Assembly (NCBI GenBank): GCA_032719365.1
Contig: CM064865.1
Location: forward strand, 38,180,065-38,244,064
DNA: 64,000 nucleotides
Source of the DNA: Prinsepia uniflora
Lineage: Eukaryota; Streptophyta; Magnoliopsida; Rosales; Rosaceae
Direction of reading: 5' to 3'
Shown: positions 22,710 through 36,035 of the stretch, piece after piece
Position numbering within the stretch: the stretch's first letter is position 1
Layout of the letters: every line of letters begins with the position of its first letter
The notes under the pieces: generated by a model
Database searches by the model: none
Seen by the model: only the letters and a program-made list of their open reading frames with translations
What the model was told of the DNA's origin: nothing
Position numbers and translations under genes: made by a program

Positions 22710-25700
22710 TTAACACTTAACGATTTCAGAGGTAAAAAAACTTACCAGCATTTGGGGGATTTTCAGGAAGACAAAAGAGATGAAGTATAATCCACAAGAA
22801 ATTGCTGCGGCTGAAACTATGTTGTTGACAAGGCGATTGTTATCTTTACTGGGTACAAATGCTATTTTCAATGTATTTGTCAGGTCAAAAAGCCTGTAAG
22901 AGATCTGCAAGCAAGCAAGCAAGAAAATTTTGATGTACGAAAAGGAAAAATAAAGAGGTCATGTATTTTCAAATTACAGCATATTTACTTACTGCAGCGT
23001 ATATGGCAGAAGTGAGCATGAAGTTCAATAGTGGGTACTCAGGGATCATAGAGAGCAACAGCTTAGGTTGAGCATCAGGGATGCCTGATCTGCAAGTTTT
23101 AGAAGAAATCACAATAATGAATGTATCTTATTACACACCAGCAACTTCAAGCAAAAATATGAATACAATGGGCCTTCAACATAAATAAAAGGAAAAACTA
23201 TAATTCAACCAGTGATCAGTGATTAAATACGAATTTCTCATTTCTCAATAAGATATTTAACTGCTTTTTTATTAATTAATAACAAAAATATAGTTGAGAG
23301 GTATATTAAACCGACCCTAAAATTCACAGGGAATTGATCAAATCATTTTCATTTTGTTTAACCTTAGTAAAGATTTATGGACTATCATTACTAAATGAAT
23401 GAAGCATAAAGTGAGCCTATGTTATTAGTGAAACCATAAAGATGTTGTAGGAACAATTAAGGGCTTCAGCATACCTTAACCAGACGTGGAATTGCAAGAT
23501 GTAGGTCTCCAGTGTTATCTTTCCAAGCCATCTGGCAGACCAAAGACAATGCTTTAGTTTTCCAAGGATCTTCAAGAATTGCATAATGGTGTAATTTTTA
23601 AAAAATACTAAACATACTAAAGCTCCCAGAATCTTTAAAATTATGATTAATGGTGTCTGCGGAAAATGCTATACATGAGATAAAACAGAATAAAATCAGA
23701 CAGATCACAAGATGGGCACTCACGCGAAAAGAGTCAAAGAATAACTGCGGAATTGCTGTGTGACATTTCTCAGACTTATGTACACCCTGATCCAAAAAAA
23801 ACGAGATACTACATCAGTAGTAGGACAAGTTTACAGAGTCAAATTGTTACAACATTCAAGGAAAGATAACATACGTTATAGGAATCCATGAGGTATAAGG
23901 ATGATATTTATTGTAAGTAAGCTTGTCCATCTTGTATATATACTCAAACCACAGATATCCCACCTAGAAAATCACAAACTGCATCAGAGATGAATGTGTA
24001 AGAAGCGGGATTTTCCTGAATATGAGAATTGTAATACCGTTAAGGATATCAGAGAAACAACTGTTTTGATTGACATTTTACGCTTGCATTCTGCTTCCTC
24101 CAGTTTCTCCATCCATCTTTCAACCTATTAAGAAATGCACCAATCCGTTAGCTATTGGCTCAAAGGAATGAAAAACCAAGCAGACTCTTCATGCTGAAAC
24201 CATCATGTGCAAAAAAAATTACACTACGGATAAATTGGAATGGAAAAAAGAAAAATGCAGACAGGATTGTTATCGAGTCTTACAGTTGGATGATAGTAGG
24301 CATATATCATTCCAATTATCCATATGTATCGATCAAGGCCCGAGCGGAAATGCCATTCATGCAAGAGAGGTAAACCTGGTTTTGCAGGATCTATGTAACC
24401 TGCAATTGGTTTTAGGGATTTAGTTAAGTGATCTGCAATGTCTTCACACAGAAAATAAAGCTCCAGCAGTTACTTACCTAGGAGGAATGTAAATGGATAC
24501 CAAAGAAATTCAAACACTCCAGGTATTTCCCATACCACGAAAACAACCAAGAAACAGCCAATGATTTTTAAAGCTATCACTGACCCAATCTCATTATACT
24601 TGTTCATAATACCAAGCGCCCCATAAACCATAAGAGTGAACAGAGTGTGCATGGGGCAGATGTAGTATAGCACATAACTGTTGTTAAGGACAACACAGCA
24701 AAACACTACCAAGAAATTAAGCCGCCACATCATCTGCTCAACAAGAAGAAATGAGATCAATTAGATATATATGCTAAATCTGACACAACTCACCCACAGA
24801 ATATTAGAGATCTAGGAAACTGCATACCTGTGCAAACCTTGCTAGGCTGAAATCTTTGCGAACATAATAATAAGAAAAGTTTCCGAATCCAGTCATCCAG
24901 ACATATGCAGCAATAAATACACGGATTGCATTATAAATTTCTGCTGCAGAAAAATAGTGGTACAACAAAAATAACACCTGTCACATAGAGGAACAAAAAG
25001 TGAGACCTCGTTGATGATAAGAACCACAATACCATAAATTTTACAAGACCTAAAGAGCACGTTTCTCAAATCCCCCATGCACTGTCACATGTTACAAACT
25101 TTATGGTGGAACACATTAGTAGACATGGAAAACCAGATTCCTTGTGTCATTTATATGACAAAGAAGCATGATTTGGTGAACATACAGTAAGAATAATTGT
25201 TTTTATCAAATACACATAATAACATGCATATGTCAGAAGAAGAAAAAAGTACGAATTGAACAACAACCTGCATCCAGCCTTTCCACTCCTCAGTTTGATG
25301 CCTATTCAAATACAGCATGGATTTCCCAGTTAACGGAGACTTCTCATTATGAATTGTAAAAGAAGTCATTGCTGAAACTATGATGAGAAGGAAGTAAAGA
25401 AATATGAACAGATCACGATTGTAACTCTGCACAAACAGACGACATTCAACTATATAAGGCTCACTAAAATAAGATATTTCATAAAAACAAAAAACAAAAT
25501 GGAGAACACAAATGAGTTTAATTAGTAACTTCTTTTGACAAATTTTATATGTTTTACAGTTTAAATTAGTGACTTGATCAAATATTGGTTCAGAGCCGTA
25601 TCCTCATGAAAACCAAACAATGCACAGAAGGAACACAGAAATGTTTAGCAACGAATAAGTCATCAATTTCACCTTTGTTGATGTGTTGAAGAAATCCGTC

Positions 25701-26544
25701 CGATCACATAGATAGAAGTATGCTAAAAGGACACTAAATTCGGATCTGCATGTGAGAGAGAGATAAAATGGATAAAGATCATCATTCTTATACAATAACA
25801 AAGCATAAATAGTGATCTGACTCAAGAAAACTTCACTTACATTGCTCTGAGCGTTAATCGATTTTCAAGCAAGAATGACTCATCCATAGAAATGAACCTA
25901 AACAGATATAGTAAACATAAGCACATGGCATGAGCAATCTGCAATCAAAAATTGACAAATACTGGACTGTCACTTAGAAACCTGAAAACTGGGGTAGAGA
26001 AAGAATAACTTCGTGCTTTTGGGGAGGCGGATTGGAGACCTCCTCCCTCAAGTAAAACAGCTCTGTCATCCTCTTTAACTGCCACTTTTTCCACTTCAAC
26101 TAAATTCACTTCAGAGTACCTACTAGTGTTAAAAAATACATCTCACTCATCACCAACATGGACAAGCTCATTCATCACTGAAATACACAGACACTTATAT
26201 ATATATGGTTGCAATGCACATAATATCTATGTAGTTGTGCTCGATTTACAGGAATTGAGCTATCAGCGCAAAAATTGTTCAACTCACAATTTTGACGAGA
26301 GTGAATTCTTCTTGTACTCCAAGAACTCAGAATAAAGCCAAGCTGAAATGATAGGTATAACTCCGAGCAAAAACGAAACCTGCAACCATCAAATGAACAA
26401 AAACCTCACTGTCGTAACAAAACGGCCGACAAAACTCCACAAATTCACAGGAAAACAGTCAAATCTAAGCAAGATCTGAAGGAAATCACTACAAGATGAG
26501 AAATTGAGTACCTGGCCGACAGTAACAGGGCTAAAGATCATCAT
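22710..26544 (-). CDS. RWA: REDUCED WALL ACETYLATION-type protein (Cas1p acyltransferase family)
   Basis: Fifteen exons on the minus strand: 26544-26512, 26379-26288, 26119-25982, 25897-25841, 25745-25673, 25426-25268, 24977-24828, 24733-24478, 24399-24284, 24124-24038, 23963-23875, 23786-23724, 23531-23475, 23089-22993, 22904-22710. All junctions are GT-AG, phases agree, and the total is 1662 nt (553 residues plus stop), normal for the family. RWA proteins are Golgi multi-pass membrane proteins needed to O-acetylate cell-wall polysaccharides, probably by supplying acetyl groups to TBL transferases. Family blocks: MMIFSPVTVGQ start, EGGGLQSASPKA, CDRTDFFNTSTK, NRHQTEEWKGWMQ (172-184), NNSYVLYYICPMHTLFTLMV, HEWHFRSGLDRYIW, KYHPYTSWIPIT, SYRLFDLTNTLK. 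The end is least certain: GTAAGT follows IPQML, so a further exon could replace the read-through tail VSFFTSEIVKC. No lesions seen. I cannot say which RWA paralogue it is. Confidence 0.93.
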
Positions 26545-26739
26545 CTTGGCAAGCCACGGATTTGTCGCAAAGAGATCAATGAGCAAGCATTTCACAGATC
26601 GAGTTCGATCAGAAACTGAATAGGAGATAAATCTAAGTGTGGAATGCAATGTATTGTAATATGCGACGCGTATTGATGGAAGAGCGTCGAAGGGACGAAA
26701 AAAGGTCAAAAACGAGTGCGGAACAGAGAGGGACTCGGG

Positions 26740-26741
<2 letters not shown>

Positions 26742-26770
<29 letters not shown>
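26742..26770. repeat. (GA)n microsatellite in the RWA 5' region
   Basis: A 29 bp uninterrupted GA run lies about 200 bp upstream of the RWA ATG. Read on the gene's strand it is a CT run, common in plant 5' leaders and core promoters. Confidence 0.9.
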
Positions 26771-26772
<2 letters not shown>

Positions 26773-27250
26773 GGTGAGTTAATGGGTGACAACCATATAT
26801 GGTTATAATTAGAGCTATCAAACAAAATTAATTAGGCTAGTTATAATAGCTTTCTTATAATTTTCTTTTTTTTTTGAAATTTTTTTCGTTGGTTCTTTTT
26901 CTTTGATTTTTTTTTTAAGAATTAATTATAAATTAGTTCAATTTTTATGTATAACATATAAAATAATCCACATAATATATAAAATAGTCTATTTATTGTA
27001 TTTTTAATATTTTACTATTTTATTATTTTATTATTTTTTTAATTTTCTAATACCGTTTATACAATTTTCAGATATAGATGAGTAATTTTCAAAATTTATA
27101 TATTAATATTTTATATTTATTTTTTAAAATTATTTGCTAAGACAATTCTAACTAAATTTCCTATTTTCAAATACATTTTATGAATGAAAATCATTTTAAT
27201 CCACCAAATTTTTCAGATATTATCTGAAACTTTTGAATAATTATTATTCG
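26771..27250. other. AT-rich spacer upstream of RWA
   Basis: Strongly AT-rich sequence with poly-T runs and no ORF. It probably includes distal RWA promoter sequence. Nothing else is recognised. Confidence 0.5.
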
Positions 27251-27584
27251 TGCAGGATTTCACCCCGCACTTGGGCCGGGCCTAAGTCCAATACGAAGCC
27301 CATATTGTAAAGGAAACTCTAGCCTTTGCCTATTTAAGGAAGGCATCCCCCTCATTTGTAAGAGAAGCTCACAACTCCACAACATTATTTGGAGACATCC
27401 TCTCTATATTTACCTCAATGACTCAAGGCCACAAATATGTAAACACTATTATTATCAATAATAACCATCTCGGAAAATTTGTCCCGTTGACGTAACTCTA
27501 TTCGGGTGAACCACATACATGTTTATGTCTTAATATTTATGCGTAGTCTTCTCGATCTCGTTGGTGCCATTTTTGGCATCAACA
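27251..27584 (+). mobile_element. Small LTR (334 bp) of a separate retrotransposon
   Basis: It starts TGCAGGATTTC and ends TTTGGCATCAACA. It contains ctatttaag (TATA-like) near 27330 and tatcaataa (poly(A)-like) near 27455, as expected for a short LTR. Directly after it comes gtttggcgtcatctgtggga, resembling the leader found after LTRs of Tat-type gypsy elements (family knowledge). It is unrelated to the TGTAACG LTRs. No second LTR was found, so the element is truncated or recombined. Confidence 0.6.
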
Positions 27585-27740
27585 GTTTGGCGTCATCTGT
27601 GGGAATAGCGACAAAAATCCATGTCGTGTTCTCTTTCTTTTCACTTACCTACAGAAACACCATGAACATTCAAGAACACCAAGCAAAACCCAGCAATCCG
27701 TCCACTACCAAAGTGACCCATTTTCTTCACTGTCATTAAT
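27585..27740 (+). pseudogene. Leader and gag start remnant of the small-LTR element
   Basis: After the primer-binding-like sequence an ATG at 27662 opens a short frame (MNIQEHQAKPSNPSTTKV...) that stops after about 26 codons. This looks like the first codons of a gag gene but has no diagnostic domain. Confidence 0.4.
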
Positions 27741-28104
27741 ATCACTAATTAATGGAAAATGAGGTCAACATGTCTTCCTCCTCACTGTTCTCTCCAAGGA
27801 AAAAGTTTTGCTTTTTCTACCTTTTTTGCCTTGGTTCACACGCGGATGGGGATGGGTGGAAAGAGAATGATATTCTTTATTTTTCTTCATCCATGTTCAT
27901 TGCATTCATCTTTGGTTGCAGACAACCTATGGGAGAGGAATAAAGGAAGAACTACAGAGCCAAGTTCCTTCGCCTCCTAGCGTTGCCATCGTCGAACGCT
28001 GCCGAGCACCACTAGCAGAACTAATGGCTTACCCACGACATCTCATTATTCACATGAAGGGCCGTTTTTCGTAAGGACTCAGTCTAAATCAACATACGTG
28101 GGTC
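27741..28104. other. Unassigned spacer
   Basis: Low-complexity, CT-rich sequence with no recognisable domain or repeat. It ends where LTR-derived hairpin units begin. Confidence 0.4.
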
Positions 28105-28148
28105 TCAGCCCAAAACCATATCCAAAACATAAAATACGGGGTCTCCAC

Positions 28149-31100
28149 TGTAACGACCCGTCCCAGAAATTAGGGCTAAGACATTGATTAAGGTGGGATT
28201 AGTGAGCTTAATCGGTGGTTAGTTGGTGACAATAGGTTCGTTAAGGTAGGATGACGATTTTGCCCCTGGTCTGGGCAAATAGTTGACTTTTATTTCGGGT
28301 GGTCACTTGGGTATTGACCGATGACCGTGACGTAGTTTGGGACGTCACGAATCCGTAGGCAGGTGGCATGCCCGATTCCAACATCCGAGGAAGAAGTTAT
28401 GATGTTCGGAAGGTTGAGGGCATAATCGTAATTTGGCTAAATTAGGAGGGAAAGTTGACTTTTCGTACGATCGGGTTTTGATACGTTGACCTAGGACCGT
28501 TAGATAGATCTTGTCGTCCTGAGTTCGATGACAGGCGGCATGTATTCATCGGACTTACGACGTGTGAGTTACGGATCTAGAAAGGTAATGGCACAACGGT
28601 AATTTTGACTTAAAAAGAAGGGTATTTTGGTCTTTGTGTTTTGGGCCTGGTGCAACAGAGAGGGACAAGTGGATGGCTGGGATTGAGCCACTTGTGAGAG
28701 AAAGGGGGAGGATGGTGACACGTGTAGGAGGGCTAGAGGCTTCTAGGGAACACGGTTCAATTATTTGGGCCTTGTGTTCGTGCTTGTTCGAACCAGAGAG
28801 AAGAACATAAACAGAGGGAGAGAATTGGGAGAATTGGACGGTGATTGTGTGTGTGTTGTGTGAATTGACGAGTGAGCAGTTATCAAAGATTGAGAGGGAG
28901 ACAGTGAGAAGGTTGGGAGGTGAGGAATTAGTGTGTGTGCTAAGTGTGAGCTCGCGGGAAAACCAGAGAAAACAGGGAGGAAGTGAGAGATCGTGGTGGT
29001 GGTGTGGCTGTGTGTGGTGTAATTGGCCTCGACAGGGAACAAGGACGACTCTGTGGACTTCAGGAAGTGCGGCGGTGAGCACGGCGGCGGTCGACGGCAG
29101 GTAATTCCTTCTCCCTGTGTAAGTGCTCTGTTTTGCCGTCTAGGTTCAGACGCCAAGTCGTGGATTTTGGGGTTGAATCGAGGAGTCCAGTGAGGTCTAG
29201 GGAACTCAGTAGGGTCCTAGGTATCTTCTGGGTGTGCAGCCGTGACTGGGGAGTACACGGCGGAGTCCAGATCGACGGGGAGTACACGGCGTTCTCTATT
29301 TTTCAGTCTGGGTTCAAACGTTGAGTCGTGGGTTTTGAGTACTAGTCGACGGTTTTGGTGAGTTGGGTAAGCTTCAGGGAGGTCCTAGGAACCGTCCAAG
29401 GTAGCCACCATGACGGGGGAAGACCTGGTTGGTCGGGAGGAAGAACAAGGGACTGGTTCGGGTTTTTGTTCGAGCTTGAGTCGACGGGTTTTAGGTCGAG
29501 TCGAGGTGTTTGAGTGCGGGGACTGGATTGCTGAGGATTGGACGAAGAAGATGGTGAAGAAAGGAGCAGTTTTGGTGGCAGGACGGTGGAGAACTGGCCA
29601 CGCCGGTTCGAATTGCAGTGACTGTTTCCAACCGGGTCAACCAGAGGTTGCTGGTGACACTGTAGCTGGCGCGTGAGGACCACGAGCAGCCACTTTGGGC
29701 GGGGTGTGCGGCGGCGGTTGGGAAAACGGTCAACATGGTTTTTGGTCTAGGTGTTGTGACGAGTCTAATGGAATTGGTTCCGGGATGTTCAGACGTCGAT
29801 TCAATATAGTTCCGCGAGGGTGAAGGTTTAGGGTTTAGGTTCGTTATGTTTAGGACCCGGGGATTTTTGGGGAAAATTAGATGGACCTTCGTATATGTGT
29901 TAGTAACGTTCTTGGGTGATTGTTTACAGGATCGGGACTTCCCAAGGAAGCTCAGGAACGTAAGGGACGTTTTTGACGCGATTGAGGGCTCGGTACTGTG
30001 AGTGGACCCCTTCTCTAAACTCGAGCATGCATAACTGCTTTTAATTACTTGTTTTATGATTTTAGTCATGATTCTATGTTATCGAATATGCTTTGTTGAT
30101 TTTACATAATTGCACGTTTTTCGAGAAAGTTCGTTTTTCAGCCCGTTTTACGAGAAAAGTGTGATTTCTAAATATGATGCTATGGATTTGGGATTTCAAT
30201 GGATAAGTGGTTTAAATGTTTATAAAGGGATTTTGAAACATGATTTGGTGATTAAAGGGTTTCGATTTTGAAATCGGATTTCGGGAATCGGAAGTTGGAT
30301 TTAAAGTTGAAATGTGGAATTCCGGATTTGGGTTCGGAATGACGGTTCTAGATGCTGGAAGGGCATCAGACTAGTGATTTAGGATTCGGGTTTGGATGTG
30401 GATTTAGAAATGGTTTTCAAATGGTTTTGGATTGGATTTGCTGGATCTGGTTATTGGATTTAAAGACCCGGATATTGATTGACGGGGGACGGGCCCAGAT
30501 TGGGTTTAAAGACCCGGATTGAGTTTAAAGACTCGGGAGTTTAACGACTCGGATATATTGATATTTCCCCCGTAGGCCTATTGAGTTTAAAGACTCGGGA
30601 GTTTAAAGACTCGGATATTATTGAGGTCTGGATTGAGTTTAAAGACTCGGGAGTTTAAAGACTCGGATAGGTCCAGCAGGTTTGATCGGAGAATGATGAC
30701 TCGGCATTTATGTTTTATAATACGGTTTTATGACGCTGATGATATGATTTCTATAACTGGTTTTATAGTGTTTCTGTAATTGCTTCCAATTCTGTTTTAG
30801 GGTTATGTGATTTATAACTGTTTTGGTAACTGGGTTATGCATGTGGTTTCAAAACGGAGGGCTAAACCCGGTTTTCTCATAAAATGGTTTTGGAAACTTT
30901 TCTTTTGTTCTGGTCCACTCACACCTTCTGTTTTAAATTGCCCTCCAGGTCGTGGAGCTAGAGCGGGGTTCGGCGTCAAGGCAGCGTCGGAGGCATAGCA
31001 TTTACAAGAGCGACCCCGGAGTGTTTTAACTTTCCGTGTGCGTGTATCTAGTTTACCGGTTTCCTTTCCGTTGTATTTGATACTATGCTCTGTAAACTTT

Positions 31101-31247
31101 AACTTCAGAATGTTTTGTATAGTTTCTCCTGCGTCTGACTGTGTCCTTTGGTGATTTAGAGTGAGTTTACTTGTGTGCGTATCGGGGTGTTAGACGGGAG
31201 CAGGGTTTACCTCGGTTTTCGGGGTGAAACCGGGGTGGGTCCTGACA
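28149..31247 (+). mobile_element. Solo LTR with TSD TCCAC
   Basis: It starts TGTAACGACCCGTCCC at 28149 and ends ggggtgggtcctgaca at 31247 (3099 bp). TCCAC flanks it at 28144-28148 and 31248-31252. There is no internal region. It has the inverted-repeat arms at 29996-30007 and 30913-30922, and a TTTAAAG hairpin array at 30456-30667. It has the same length and family as the inverted copy at 59156-62254. Confidence 0.92.
30456..30667 (+). repeat. GAGTTTAAAGACTC / GGGTTTAAAGACCC hairpin array
   Basis: About nine units, some as back-to-back doublets (gactcgggagtttaaagac). Both stem versions occur, with paired changes on the two sides. Confidence 0.8.
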
Positions 31248-31889
31248 TCCACCCCAAATCACTTTCCAAAACAATGAAAACGGGGTCTTCGGCCCCAAAT
31301 CACTTTCCAAAACATTGAACACGGGGTCTCCGCCCCCAAATCACTTTCCATAAAAATCTCATACGTATAGAGATACGTATAACCCATCCTCGACACATCA
31401 GAGAAGATGACAACTCGGGGCACACAGGCCCTAGGGAACACATCCCCGATATATGTCACAATTCATCTCTATATAAGTGTGCACACTACTCGGGGTCTCA
31501 CTCCGAGTCTACCCCCAGGAATTCTCCATTTGGGAGGCTCTATCCAACATCCAGGATCTATGACGTCTAGATGGCTATCTCCGGACCCAGTCCGAGACCA
31601 TATCATAACTCCCACTCCTGGAATGTGCTCCTTATGGGGATACTCATTCCAGGTAGTGGGTCGTGACTCTCCAGGTCGACGGCTGGAGGAGACCAATCAA
31701 ATCAAGTTGAGGGTTCACACATTTTCCAAATACTTTCTTTCCAATCTCAAAACATATTCCAACTGGGTCTCATACCCGATTCATCTTAACAGGATACCTC
31801 GAATCCGATTCAAATCCACTTTCACAGGCCTCGGCCTAAATCCACAGTTTTAATAGGATCTCAAACCCGAATTCTCATTTCATAAACCA

Positions 31890-32263
31890 AACTAGGACTT
31901 AAGCCCGATTTCACAATCCAACGGGGCCTCAAGCCCAATTTCACGATCAACAGGGCCTCAAGCCCGATACCACAATAAAGGGGCCTCGAGCCCAATTTCA
32001 CAATCAACGGGGCCTCTAGCCCGAAATCACAACGAACGAGGCCTCAAGCCCGAAACTATAAATCAACGGAGCTTCGAGCCTGATTTCACAATCAAAGGGG
32101 CCTCAAGCCCGATATTACAACGAACTGGGCCTCAAGCCCGAATTCGTAAACTAACGGCGCCCTCGGCTCGATCGTATAACTCAAATGGGCCTCTAGCCCA
32201 ATTTCTCATCAAATCAAATGGACTCTAAGTCCGAGGGTTTCCAATCAAATGGGTCTCATGCCC
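31890..32263 (-). repeat. ~12 units of a GGGCCTCAAGCCC hairpin, period about 28 bp
   Basis: Units such as ggggcctcaagcccaattt follow one another with cacaatcaac-type spacers. The stem is GGGC/GCCC. Variants (ctcgagccc, gactctaagtcc, gtctcatgccc) change both sides together in part. Confidence 0.8.
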
Positions 32264-33528
32264 GATTTCATACTTCCAAATCCAAAACCCATTCATTAAA
32301 CCCTCATCGAAAACCTAGCACGTACAAGCATCGTATAAAATCGGAAATCTTGAAATACATGCAAATATGTAAATCCTAGGCTACCACAAACAAATGCACT
32401 CATGGCATCTCAAAACATGTATTTAAAACATTTATAAACATTTTTGCATGCATCAGTTTAGAAAGAAAGGTCCACTCACAGATCGTCCGAAGCCGTGCCT
32501 CGATACGCGCGCCATAAGCCTCTCCTGGGCCAAACGTCGCCTCCGGGGTTCCCGAACCTGTCCAAATTAATTTAGAGGGGTACTAACTACTTAAATAACC
32601 CCTCACTAAAACCCCGTAATTTTTCAAAATTTTTAACTTTTTTTTAACCCGATCATAAACCTTCGGACGTCCCGAACTATATCAAGACGATATTTGATCG
32701 ACTCGAAACCAGTCCCAAAATGTTCGTTACATCGAATAGATGATTTCACATGTTGGAACTTTCCCCAAAGGATGGTTCACGCGCCCACATCCACTGCCCA
32801 AAGGGGCTACGCGTGGGAGCCACGTGCCAGCACTTTAGATCGTCTCTGTCCTTCGGCAGCTGGTCTGGTCCGGTTCGGTTGGGCTGGCTCGTCCAACTGG
32901 ACCGGCGTGACCGGTTCAGTGGCATAACTCCTCCATTTCTCGTCCTTTTTCATCCATGTCAACTCCTATGGCTTCCTCTCTTCATTTCCTATCCAACCAT
33001 GTCCTCAAAACCTAGAAACCAATCCTAAAACCTATTGGTTCTGAAAACCATTTTGAACCAAAACTTTCATTCTAGGTTTAGGGTGCTTATAGGGGTCAAA
33101 GCTTTATCCTAAGGGTTCCAATAGATTCCTAGGATCACTAGAAAGAGATTGGGAGGATCGATTTGGCCTAACTTGGCCGAAATGGGAATTCGGTGGGGAG
33201 CCACCGAAAGTCCTCCAGCCCTCGTTCCCGACTTTCTCAGCCATCCTCAGCCTCCAAAACCATCTCCTAGACCTCCTACCAATCCCCTAAACCCATCCTA
33301 GCCAACATCTAAGCTCCCTAACATCCAAAACCCAAATTTGAAATTCAAGAACATATAGAGGAAATGGTTTTACCTTGGCCGTGCAATCCACCGCCGTCCA
33401 CGGCGGCTGGCCGTCTGCCACCGTCTCCTCTTCCTCTCATTCATCCTCAGTTCCTCTCATGGCCTCAGATGGATGCAAATGGGAAGGGTATGGATTTGGG
33501 TTCACTAGGTTTGTTCGGGTTGGTGGAA

Positions 33529-35936
33529 TGTAACGCCCCGGACGTTCTGAAAATGTAATATTATAAAATATTGAATAAAATGACGTTTTTACCCCTGTGA
33601 TTTGTGTGGTCAATTTGTTGACTTTTTGATTGGGAGGTCGAACGGACGTGGAGTGATGACCGTGACGTAGTTCGGGACGTCACGAGTTCATAGACAGGTG
33701 GCACGTTCGATTCGGACGAACAAGGTGAAAGTTATGATGTTCGGAAGTTCAGGGGCATTACCGTAATTGGGCGTTATTAAGGGGGAAAAGTTGACTTTTT
33801 GTTTTACAATTGATATTCATTTGACTCAAAGACCGTTATGTTCGTCTCGACGCCCTGAGTACAACGACAGGCGGCACGCGCGAAACGGACGTCGGATGAC
33901 CGAGTTACGGGTCACGGAAGTTGGAGGGCATTTTGGTAATTTTTGCCCTGGGGGCATTTTGGTAATTTCCGCACGGGGTACTGTTCACCACCGTGGAAAA
34001 CAGAGCAGCGGCCGTGGTTGTTTAAGGTTTAGTGGAAGGCTCAGGGCATTGTTTAAGTTGTTTGAGGTAGTGGAAGCAGGGTGGAGTGGCTCAGGTGCAC
34101 GGATGAACTGAGTGCAGGGCACGGGTGAGCTCGAATTGGCCATGGTTTCTGTGTGCGTGGGAAACATTTTCAGAAAAAAATCTCAGACGGTTTCCCACGG
34201 GTTGCTGGCCGCTTTGATCGATTACCTGGTCGCCTTTGAGTCTGGGAACTCATTTGGGATCATGCTGCTGAGGAGTGACTGAGAGAGTTTGAGGGAAACA
34301 GTGAGAAATCAGTTTCGGGTTTTTGGGGGGAAATCTCAGAATTCAATTTCTACTGGTTTAGGGATCACACTAGACACACTGAGAGTTTTCTGGGAGCAGC
34401 AGCAGCATAACCGTGCACGAAATCAAGCAAATTGAGCAAGGATTGCTCAGGAACCCAGGTACCAGTTCAGAGAAGAACCAGTTGGAGGGAAAAATTTGAA
34501 TTCGATTTCTGAGGCTTGTTGATCGAAACCAAGGGCCATTCTAGTCTTCTGGGAGCAAGAGGGAACCAACCACGTCGAATTCGAAGGACGACACTCACGA
34601 ATTGGCGAAGAACTGAGCTCCCTGGTTCTGAGAATTTTCGAGCTTGAGGTCGACGACTTCCAGGCCCGGACACTTCCGAAGCTACGGAGGAGCGCGCGGG
34701 ACGCGATTGACGCGTCCTAAAACCGTGAGTGGACTTTTTGATTTCTAAATTGGGCATGCATGACTATTTTGCTTATTTATCTCATGGTTTTACATATGGT
34801 TTTATAATGGTGATTATAATACATCGGTTTTACGTGTTTTCACGTTTTTCGAGATATTTACCGTATTTCACGCATTTCGAGGTTACAGTTTTCGCTTATG
34901 CATGCGTGATAATTTTGATGAAGTACCTGGATATGAATATGCATGTTTCGGATTTATGATGTTTGACCATATTGTGAAGTAATTTTCGGAAATTGCATGT
35001 GTTGGAATTTGCATGTGAATTCGGACATAAGTCCTGATATGTTTTCGGAATGATGTTGGAAAACGGTTTGTGATGAATCCTGGTTTGTTGTGTTTAAAAA
35101 CGGTTTTGGGTTTAAAGACCCGGTTGATTGTTGGATCCGGTTTTGGGTTTAAAGACCCGGTTATTTAATGACGGGGCGGGCCCGAAAATTGGGTTTAAAG
35201 ACCCGAATTGAGTTTAAAGAGTCGTGAGTTTAAAGACTCGATTATTATGATACCCCCGAGACCTATTAATCATGTTTTGAGTTTAAAGACTCGTTGATAT
35301 CCCGGGAAGGCCTAATATTGAGTTTAAAGACTCGGATGGATCCAACGGCATAATTGTGGTTATTGATTCACGTTTTACTTGATTTGTGCAATTAACGTTC
35401 AAAATGACGGTTCCTGAAACCTGGCATTATTAAATGGTTTTTACATGAATTATGGCGATCCTTTGCAACGTTTTTCATGTGTTTCGGAAAAAGAGTTTTC
35501 AAAAGTTAATATGCAAAATTTGAATATTTGGTTATGCATGCGTGTTGCAAAACTGGAGGGCGAACCCGATTTCGGAAAAACTGTTTTTCCTGTAAAACTT
35601 ATGTTTCGGTCCACTCACACTTTGTTGTTTTAAATTCCCTCCAGGTCGTGGTACAAGTGCGGGGGCAAGCGCCGAGGTAGAGGCGGAGGCATAAAGTTTT
35701 CCGTTGCGGAGTAGTTAGTCCACAGAGTAGGATTTGTTTCTTTAACTTGTTTTGTAACATTATGCTCTGTGAAACTGTGGATTTGACGTCCAATCGGTTG
35801 TATTTGTTTAATCTCCCTGGTCTGACAATGGGTGTGTTGTAATATTAATTAGTTTTCCGGTATTTTGGATTCGATTGTCAGACGGGAGCAGGATGCTTCT
35901 CGATTATCGAGGCGATAATCGGGGTGGGCCGTGTCA
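33529..35936 (+). mobile_element. 5' LTR of the complete gypsy element (2408 bp)
   Basis: It starts TGTAACGCCCCGGACG and ends ggggtgggccgtgtca. It has the same internal plan as the other LTRs: tandem duplication with GTGACGT/ACGTCAC near 33661-33690, inverted-repeat arms at 34725-34734 and 35609-35618, CATGCATG motifs, and the hairpin array 35103-35335. Because it belongs to a coding element, it links all these LTR families to Ty3/gypsy. Confidence 0.93.
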
Positions 35937-35938
35937 AT

Positions 35939-35950
35939 TGGTATCAGAGC
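35939..35950 (+). other. Primer-binding site (initiator tRNA-Met type)
   Basis: TGGTATCAGAGC starts two bases after the 5' LTR and is the usual plant tRNA-iMet-complementary primer site. Confidence 0.93.
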
Positions 35951-36035
35951 CTAGGTTTACGATTCGTGTCCGGCACTCGGGTGTGCCTTGATTATTGTAC
36001 TAACTTATGCCTCTTTCAGAGAAGGACGACTGGCC

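Noticed and set aside
28555..30069. Minus-strand frames of 131-192 codons in the LTR at 28149
   Set aside because: They lie in a solo LTR, recur only as fragments in sister LTRs, and are Ser/Pro-rich without domain features. They are shadows of biased composition.
35939..35950. tRNA gene near the primer-binding sites
   Set aside because: Only the short complement of a tRNA 3' end is present; no cloverleaf was found here or elsewhere in the window.
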